From contig NC_072812.1 in assembly GCF_003013715.1 (NCBI RefSeq), positions 2,108,001 to 2,172,000 on the forward strand: a stretch of DNA of 64,000 bases, read 5' to 3'. Positions 58,014-64,000 of this stretch are shown here, piece by piece (the first letter of the stretch is position 1; the number at the start of each line of letters is the position of its first letter). Under the pieces are notes generated by a model. It was not told the DNA's origin and made no database searches. It saw nothing but the letters and a program-made list of their open reading frames with translations. The position numbers and the translations under genes were made by a program. This DNA comes from Candidozyma auris. Lineage: Eukaryota > Ascomycota > Pichiomycetes > Serinales > Metschnikowiaceae.

Positions 58014-60674
58014 ATGTCAAAAAGCTTCAAAGATTTAGTCGCAAGGCGAAATCTGAAGGGCTCTGACGACGGCACTTTCGTCGAGGATGAGGAGCCTGCA
58101 GTGATGATGTACATGCCCTCCGATGGCACCTTTGCGGAAGAGTCGTCTACCCTCTTCGAGGGAGAAAGCAGTTCATCGCAATCCGTAAATAGACACAAGC
58201 CTCGCCAACTGAGTATGTCTGATGCTGCTGTGGTGGCTTCCTTGAAACAAGTTCATTACAACGAAAATAGAGTTGCTTTGGATAGAGCGATCAACCTGAC
58301 AATCGAGCTTTTACATGAGCTCGCGGCTGAAAATCGCCTGAGACCAATATTCTTCCCAGCAGAAGATGGGGCGTCAGAAAACTTGCTTTTGAATTCTCCT
58401 CGTGCACATCTTGCCTTGGTCAGGCGGAAAACTGATTTGGAGGCAAAGACTTTGGGGAAGGCAAAAGCGGGTGATTTAGATGGGATCGATATCGAAAAGG
58501 AGGATGATGAAAACAAGCTCAAGGGCATGAGGACAGCAGACTTCAAGGTGCTCAAACTCAACTTGAAGATGGGACATTCAGGAGCCAAGCTCATGAATAA
58601 CTTGGACAAAAAATCTGTGTCTATGTTGCTAGATCAGAAGTTTTCTCAACAAATCAAGTACCTACTTAATCTCAAGGATCGTGTTGATGACACGTCTTCA
58701 AAGGTGTTTGTCACTGGTGATTTGAACGCTGGCAAGTCCACCTTTTGCAATGCACTTCTCAGAAGAAGAGTACTTCCCGAAGATCAACAACCCTGCACCT
58801 CTGTGTTCTGTGAGGTTGTTGATGCAGCTAAAGAAAATCAGGGCATTGAAGAAGTTCACGCTGTACCAATAGGCGAAGAATACAATAGATCCAACGAAAG
58901 CACCTACGAACGCCATCAGCTCAATGAACTCGAGGATTTGGTGTACGAGTGTGACAAGTATGGTCTCTTAAAGGTGTATGTGTTAGACTATAGAACTGCA
59001 GAGGAGAGCCTCTTGGGTAATGGTGTCATAGACATCAAGCTTATAGATGCCCCTGGCTTAAACATGGACTCCTATCAGACAACGCAGGTTTTCTCGAGGC
59101 AAGAGGAAATCGACTTGGTCGTGTTTGTGGTTAACTCCGAAAACCATTTCACACTCTCCGCCAAGGAATTCATCGCAGCAGCTGCTGCTGAAAAGCAATA
59201 TGTGTTTATTGTGGTCAATCGTTTCGACAACATTAAGGACAAAAATAAGTGCATGTCTAGAATTCTAGACCAGGTAAAAAATTTATCCCCTTACACTCAC
59301 AAGGATGCCAAAGATTTTGTGCATTTCGTCAGTTCCTCTGAGGTTTTGAACGGTCTTCCAGATGACGGCGGGGATGGTGGCGATGGGGGGGATGATGACC
59401 CGGATGGGAATGGCAGGCCAGATTTCAATGATCCTAATTTTGACAAGTTGGAAAACTCATTGAGAAAATTCCTACTTGACAAAAGATCCATCTCAAAGTT
59501 GCTTCCGGCGAAGTCCTACTTGTTGAACATTCTTGCCGACTTGAAGACTCTTTCTGATATCAATCGTGAGATTTATTATCATGAGATCGGACGGATGCAA
59601 AAGGAGCTTCAAACCAATGTGGCTCCAAAGTTTAATCAAATGATGCTCGAGTCGGTTCAAATGAATGATAAGATTACCAAGCTCGTCGAAAAGACGTGCT
59701 CAGCTGCATATGATTTGACCAGAAAAGAGATCATGACCACAGTTGAAAATTTTGGATCCTCACAAATTGTTCCTTATCCTGGTTTGCAATTCGTGTACGA
59801 TTATGCCAAGGAAACACAAAGAAGAATGATCGACACAATTGTCTCATCTGTGCAAGTAAGCGAAGAGAAGGCCAGACTTTTGACGGAAAAGTCAGTACAA
59901 GAGATCGTATCCATTGGCCAAAAGAGTTTGGGTGACGAATTTTTGTCCGATAAAGTATTCAAAGCTGATTTGATGTTCACTAGAAGACGTGATACAATCA
60001 AGAGACAGTTGAATGATCAGATCGAGATCTCAGATTTCTTTGATCCATCTTTTAGCGCTGTGCTCATGTGGATGGGCATCCCAACCGAAGTTATATCAAC
60101 CACGAAGCTGCAAATGGAAGTCCTCTATCCACTGCATCTTTTGACTGCCCTTCCAACGTCCGTCTATTCTTTGAAGAAACAATTGCCAACTCAACTCACT
60201 TTACAAACGTTGTACTCATCCACAAAGTTGCTCACTACAGGTGCTTTAATTAGAAAGGCATACAATCTTTCAGGCTTACTCAAGCCATCCGTTGCTAAAA
60301 AGGTTGTCGTACCTCTAGCTATATTTGTTGGAGGCTTCACCGTGTTCTACCTCATCAATGATATTTCGAATGCATTCCCCAGAAAGCAGGCCAGAAAGTT
60401 GAAGAAGCAGGTTATTGAAATGGATTATGCTCATGTTAATGCCGACAGAATATCTAAAGAGTGCAGACTGGTACTAAACTTTCCTTCAAGACAAGTGATG
60501 AATAATTTCCAGACAAGCATCGATAAAAGAGGTGGAGAAAAAGAGAGGCTTGAAAAAGAAATCAGAACCGCCAACATCAGCGCAGGATATTTCAAGAACT
60601 TGATTGAGAAGATAGCAAACGAAACAAAATTCGTTGAGGATATCGACTTGGAGAAAATCCACTCTGTTGATTGA
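58014..60674 (+). CDS. FZO1: Mitofusin Fzo1
   Basis: From ATG58014 the product is 886 residues (855 in S. cerevisiae). It is a dynamin-like GTPase in the outer mitochondrial membrane that drives fusion. G1 is GDLNAGKST at about 235-243, switch and G3 are CTS and DAPGLNMDS, and G4 is VNRFDN. Two hydrophobic segments near 690-720 and 766-782 give the hairpin membrane anchor (VPLAIFVGGFTVFYLIND in the second). Heptad-like helices lie before and after. Between G4 and the helical bundle is an insertion, D450-G467, made of Gly and Asp (PDDGGDGGDGG...). The coding DNA there is a G-rich repeat (59361-59414), a place where strains may differ. Confidence 0.95.
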   Translation: MSKSFKDLVARRNLKGSDDGTFVEDEEPAVMMYMPSDGTFAEESSTLFEGESSSSQSVNRHKPRQLSMSDAAVVASLKQVHYNENRVALDRAINLTIELLHELAAENRLRPIFFPAEDGASENLLLNSPRAHLALVRRKTDLEAKTLGKAKAGDLDGIDIEKEDDENKLKGMRTADFKVLKLNLKMGHSGAKLMNNLDKKSVSMLLDQKFSQQIKYLLNLKDRVDDTSSKVFVTGDLNAGKSTFCNALLRRRVLPEDQQPCTSVFCEVVDAAKENQGIEEVHAVPIGEEYNRSNESTYERHQLNELEDLVYECDKYGLLKVYVLDYRTAEESLLGNGVIDIKLIDAPGLNMDSYQTTQVFSRQEEIDLVVFVVNSENHFTLSAKEFIAAAAAEKQYVFIVVNRFDNIKDKNKCMSRILDQVKNLSPYTHKDAKDFVHFVSSSEVLNGLPDDGGDGGDGGDDDPDGNGRPDFNDPNFDKLENSLRKFLLDKRSISKLLPAKSYLLNILADLKTLSDINREIYYHEIGRMQKELQTNVAPKFNQMMLESVQMNDKITKLVEKTCSAAYDLTRKEIMTTVENFGSSQIVPYPGLQFVYDYAKETQRRMIDTIVSSVQVSEEKARLLTEKSVQEIVSIGQKSLGDEFLSDKVFKADLMFTRRRDTIKRQLNDQIEISDFFDPSFSAVLMWMGIPTEVISTTKLQMEVLYPLHLLTALPTSVYSLKKQLPTQLTLQTLYSSTKLLTTGALIRKAYNLSGLLKPSVAKKVVVPLAIFVGGFTVFYLINDISNAFPRKQARKLKKQVIEMDYAHVNADRISKECRLVLNFPSRQVMNNFQTSIDKRGGEKERLEKEIRTANISAGYFKNLIEKIANETKFVEDIDLEKIHSVD

Positions 60675-60732
60675 GCTCGAAAATCTTATATCATCTTGTA
60701 AATAAATGAATCTATTAATGTGTAACGATAAC

Positions 60733-62253
60733 TTAACGCTGTCTATGATGATGTATGAGAACTAAATTGATCCCTGTAGTCAATAAGCTGAGTGCTATAG
60801 CCACTTCGAAAACGCCCTTATAGCAAGCGTTTCCTTGATAGCAAGTCCCATTTTCACTTGCTTTTGAATCATAGATCCAACCAAAAAGTAGCTGAAGTGG
60901 GTAGAGAACAAGGATAGGGCCTGAACAGGAGAGTCCCCACGCTGTGGTAAAATGCTTCGTACCGAACGTGTCTGCAAAGATTGATGGATAGTTACCGTTC
61001 AACATACCGTACGAAAACCCTATCAAGGTGGAGATAAATGTCAATAGCTGAACTTTGTTCGTGAAGATCAACATAAGTTGTGCAATCATCATGAATCCGA
61101 TGGAAACGAGCACCAACAATTGTCTTTGAGCTTTGAGTTTCTTCTTGACAACGTCTGATAGCATGCCAGCTGCTATACGACCACAAAATTGTGATATTGA
61201 AATCACAGAGACTTGAAGTGCCTGTAGAGTCGTAGGTGAGTCGTACTTCCCTGGATTCTGGAAAAACTGAGCTCGAACGATGAAGCCCACGGTGTAGATA
61301 TACGCCTGGCCCATCCCACTGCACAAGGCCAAGATCAAATAATGTGTTAAGTAGAGCTTATTCTTTAATAAAGCGAGCACAATGTCACTGGGAGAGTTGA
61401 TTCGTTTAAGAGATGCAATTAGCTCAGAAAAACTATCGTGTGGATGTGGTTCCGTTGCTTCAGTTTCTGAAGGAAACAGCGCAGTGGAACGAGACCTGGA
61501 ACTATTAGGAGTCTTTCGTGGAGTTTGTTGGCCGCTAAGAAGCAGACTTTGTTCAGATACAAGACTTGTATCAGATTTGTTGAGGCCCCAGAACGCAAGG
61601 CGACTTAAGAAAGAAGACTGACGATAAAGTTGGTGTCTTTGACCCGAGATAGCTTCTTCATCTGCATTAGACTCCTCCACATCATACACGTGTATGAACC
61701 ACGACCCACTAAATGCCACTAGACCACAAAATAAAGATAAGAATAAAAGTAGACCACCAGGATCGTCAGCATAAAACACAGCAGCTACTAACAGAAAAAC
61801 GGTGGCAGCTAGGCCAAACGCACCGATTGGAAGAGCGCTAGCGGAGCCTCTATGATGCGGAAAGTTTGCCTGGGCCGCCTTCAAACACGAAAAGAATGTG
61901 GTCCCGGACCCAAAGCCCATTAGACACATCGCAAACGAGATTAAGAACAAGTTAGAAATAATCAACGTGTACACACGATTCAAAATGAAGTATCCCGTAA
62001 ATATACACGAGGAGCCTAGTAGAATCAGCTTGTGAGGCCCGAAGTTATCGATAAGTAAACCGGCAGGCAACCCACCAAAGCCTGTACCGACAGTGACCGC
62101 TAGTGAGATGGTAGCTGCTATTGATGTGGAGAACCCAACTCGTCTGACCAATTGAGGAGCATAGATACCATATAAATAAGGTGTTCCTGCGACCAAGGCC
62201 ACAAGGACAGAAACGATCAAGGCCACCAGTCTAGCATAGAAGTGCTTAGCCAT
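60733..62253 (-). CDS. MFS transporter of the nodulin-like/MCH family
   Basis: The 506-residue protein has about 12 hydrophobic segments with a cytosolic loop near 205-290 that is Ser- and Gln-rich. The first half has the nodulin-like pattern LIDNFGPHKLILLG and FFSCLKAAQANFPHHRGSAS, and the second LSDVVKKKLKAQRQ after TM8. The organisation is that of fungal MFS carriers close to YMR155W and, less closely, the Mch monocarboxylate-porter homologues. The substrate is unknown. Its 3' end lies 58 bases from that of FZO1 (convergent). Confidence 0.75.
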   Translation of the reverse strand: MAKHFYARLVALIVSVLVALVAGTPYLYGIYAPQLVRRVGFSTSIAATISLAVTVGTGFGGLPAGLLIDNFGPHKLILLGSSCIFTGYFILNRVYTLIISNLFLISFAMCLMGFGSGTTFFSCLKAAQANFPHHRGSASALPIGAFGLAATVFLLVAAVFYADDPGGLLLFLSLFCGLVAFSGSWFIHVYDVEESNADEEAISGQRHQLYRQSSFLSRLAFWGLNKSDTSLVSEQSLLLSGQQTPRKTPNSSRSRSTALFPSETEATEPHPHDSFSELIASLKRINSPSDIVLALLKNKLYLTHYLILALCSGMGQAYIYTVGFIVRAQFFQNPGKYDSPTTLQALQVSVISISQFCGRIAAGMLSDVVKKKLKAQRQLLVLVSIGFMMIAQLMLIFTNKVQLLTFISTLIGFSYGMLNGNYPSIFADTFGTKHFTTAWGLSCSGPILVLYPLQLLFGWIYDSKASENGTCYQGNACYKGVFEVAIALSLLTTGINLVLIHHHRQR

Positions 62254-63177
62254 TACAGTAGTTCAGGTTCGGTGAATGCCGAGGAAGAGCGATGGGACTG
62301 CAGTACCCAATTTGGGTGAAAGCTATAGGGGCGAATGGAAGGCTATCCAAGAATCAGTGGTGTTGAAAACTATCAGCGATCGATGTGAATTGTGTGGCTC
62401 GCACTTGATAACTGATGCGCATACTCACACCAGGGGATACTCACACCAGGGTGCATTGTCCCCGGGCAGATCACGTAGAAAGTCGTGGGTAAATGTAGGG
62501 ACTTTGAATTGAAGAAAAATCAACTTCTTATCCTGATGGAAATAAAGGAACCCTTTTGAAGTGGCTCAAATTACGTAAATATTGGGAGTTTTGAGCGTAA
62601 TTTCACGATTTAGAGAGAGCTACGATATTGAAACACCGCAGCGAGCTTGGAGGGACCTGTGGTCAAGTCAATTGCAATATTGACAATGGTTTTGAAAGTA
62701 ATTCATGCTTTCCAGATAAAATTTCATTTCCATCAGATAGTTCTGCTTATCATCTTGGTGTAGGTCGTGTATTTCGCAGCCGTATTGGACTTTGAACACC
62801 TTCAGTGGTGAAACTTTTATTTGGACCAATATTACAGTTAAATTTCTGCTCATTAGATATGTTATAGAAATGGTCCAAACTAATGTTGGCCTCACTATTT
62901 TTATTGAAACCATTCCAGCCAATCTAATCGAAAATTAGGCCCTCTTGCAGCCTCTACTTGAGCCTATAAATGAATCTAAGTAAAGTGTCATCATTCTTTC
63001 CAGCTGGCAAATTATTCGAATTAAGTTTGATTCAAGACAAAAATTCAGTCATCTACATTCGATAATAGTCCGGACGCAATTCATCCAGTTTCCCCTCCCT
63101 CTTTCTTAGCGTCACCTGTATATCAACTTGTTGAAAAAAAACTACTTACCTTACTACCATCCACCTTCTTTTCAACC
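62254..63177. other. Divergent intergenic region MFS / SRP14
   Basis: About 920 bases. It contains a 15-base direct repeat (62421-62451) and two small frames with no recognisable product: a 78-codon plus-strand frame (62276-62512) with an ATG, and an 81-codon minus-strand frame (62668-62913). I do not support either. The right part has a pyrimidine-rich stretch before SRP14. Confidence 0.5.
62421..62451 (+). repeat. 15-base direct repeat, two copies
   Basis: The unit ATACTCACACCAGGG occurs at 62421-62435 and 62437-62451, one base apart. It is a short tandem duplication, about 165 bases upstream of the MFS gene start. Function unknown. Confidence 0.85.
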
Positions 63178-63552
63178 ATGGGCAGATTAAACAACGCAGA
63201 ATTCATCAGTAAAGTTGAGACCCTTCTAGCGGCTAACGAAGGTAAGAGTTCTGTTTACTTCACTCAAAAAAGGTACACTGCATCTCTTGAGAAAGAACCT
63301 ATTGACGAGATCAAGGACCTCTCATCCAACATTGTGGATCATTCTCCAGCATACACAAAGAACACACAGGCTTACCCTGTACTAATTAGAGCTACATTGG
63401 GAACCAAGGAATCCAAGATATCAACTGTGGTGGAGCCAGCAAATTTGGATGCTTTCTGGTTGGAATACGCACAGGTGCTAAAAACGGGCTTCGTTGGGTT
63501 GAAGAAGAAAGAGAAGAAGAAGACGAAGAAAAGCAAGGTGACGAAACCATAG
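63178..63552 (+). CDS. SRP14: Signal recognition particle subunit Srp14
   Basis: The 124-residue protein fits Srp14 (146 in S. cerevisiae): MGRLNNAEFISKVETLLAA, the SSVYFTQKRYT strand, the central IRATLGTKESKISTVVEPAN and LDAFWLEYAQVLKTGFVGLKKK, with a Lys-rich tail that binds the Alu domain of SRP RNA. Srp14 is part of the SRP that pauses translation and targets nascent secretory proteins to the ER. ATG63178 is preceded by CAACC, and no other in-frame ATG lies upstream. It converges with the UBX gene, 61 bases apart. Confidence 0.92.
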   Translation: MGRLNNAEFISKVETLLAANEGKSSVYFTQKRYTASLEKEPIDEIKDLSSNIVDHSPAYTKNTQAYPVLIRATLGTKESKISTVVEPANLDAFWLEYAQVLKTGFVGLKKKEKKKTKKSKVTKP

Positions 63553-63613
63553 ATATCATCTCGAAATCTTGACTAGTCATGAAATGCATCTCAATTCACG
63601 TTACTTATATCAT

Positions 63614-64000
63614 TCAGAGCCTTTCCACCATAAGAAGCCCACTTGGATAGATGAAGCTCACATCCTTCACTTTGGTACTCTTGTCATAGTCATTAAGCAG
63701 GGGCAAAGGCGGCACGGGTGACACGAGACGAAACTGATATGGGTACTCGAAATCCTTGAACTTTTCGGCCTCGCGTCCCGTAGCGGTGAAATTGGCTTCT
63801 TCATCAATTAGACTCTTTTGGTGTAATTCCACGTACAAATAAATATCCTCAATTGGTGAATCTTCAGGAAAATAGAACGTCTCACGGTTGCCCCCGGCCA
63901 TCTTGATGGCGATCTTGGCCATATGCTGTCTATCAGCTTGTTGCAGCCTGAGCTTCTGGATGTGCAACTGCTTCCAGCGTAGATAGTCAGCGGCAAGCTT
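63614..64000 (-). CDS. UBX-domain protein, C-terminal part (5' end outside the window)
   Basis: The frame is open from the window edge at 64000 to a TGA at 63614, so only 128 C-terminal residues are visible and the start lies outside. It begins KLAADYLRWKQLHIQKLRLQ, a helix, and continues into a UBX (ubiquitin-regulatory) fold: AKIAIKMAGGNRETFYFPED, IEDIYLYVELHQ and the C-terminal FEYPYQFRLVSPVPPLPL, then VSFIYPSGLLMVERL. UBX domains bind Cdc48. The pattern is that of the yeast Ubx2/Ubx3 type, with the domain at the C-terminus. Which one cannot be settled here. Confidence 0.75.
   Translation of the reverse strand, partial: KLAADYLRWKQLHIQKLRLQQADRQHMAKIAIKMAGGNRETFYFPEDSPIEDIYLYVELHQKSLIDEEANFTATGREAEKFKDFEYPYQFRLVSPVPPLPLLNDYDKSTKVKDVSFIYPSGLLMVERL

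Noticed and set aside
62276..62512. A 78-codon plus-strand frame beginning 22 bases from the MFS start
   Set aside because: It has one CxxC but no domain, and it sits where the MFS promoter must be.
1..64000. tRNA, rRNA, transposon, CRISPR or origin
   Set aside because: I looked for B-box-like sequences, long terminal repeats and regular direct repeats and saw none; an exhaustive tRNA and covariance search was not possible here.

Overview
The window is nuclear DNA from a budding yeast, very probably of the CUG-Ser clade (the Candida/Clavispora/Debaryomyces group). I recognise most products as yeast orthologues. The genes are dense and nearly intron-free, with one intron visible among 36 genes, and intergenic DNA is AT-rich. 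In-frame CTG codons fall where the protein family has serine, most clearly in the WPSLT motif of the HAT2 product, where CTG takes the Ser position. I cannot name the species. All products below were read with the standard code, so CTG residues shown as Leu are probably Ser.

Layout from left to right. 0-9 kb: sterol-ester type hydrolase (SAY1-like), mtDNA-packaging HMG protein GCF1, Rho GTPase CDC42, sterol regulator UPC2 (two sterol response elements in its own promoter), CBP4 and the spliced AP-3 subunit gene APS3. 9-17 kb: kynureninase BNA5, enolase with a long motif-rich upstream region, proteasome PRE5 and a specialised mitochondrial Hsp70 (SSQ1-like). 17-28 kb: an F-box protein, TAN1, EMC4, VPS55, HAT2, SPP1, a YjbQ-family protein, a DIT1-type isocyanide synthase family protein and a CaMK-like kinase. 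29-50 kb: ribosome-biogenesis factor MAK21, an atypical Ras-like GTPase, PKC1, SEA4, HSL1 and YPK1. 50-64 kb: a PPxY protein, MRPL28, EAF6, a small mitochondrial membrane protein, SEC15, IRC6, DAL3, mitofusin FZO1, an MFS carrier, SRP14 and the 3' end of a UBX protein that runs off the window.

Functionally the window is a normal chromosome arm rather than an island. Two themes recur: polarity, cell-wall and morphogenesis control (CDC42, PKC1, YPK1, HSL1, SEC15, a Ras-like GTPase, a CaMK-like kinase) and mitochondrial maintenance (GCF1, CBP4, SSQ1, MRPL28, FZO1). I saw no tRNA, rRNA, transposon, CRISPR array or origin I could support. The most interesting non-coding signals are a tandem sterol element before UPC2, eight CACCTG/CAGGTG hexamers before ENO1, a GTCACGTG octamer set 66-95 nt before five start codons, a 1.17-kb gap between two convergent genes, and a long open frame without an ATG after MAK21. 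I did not find a convincing new multi-gene system.
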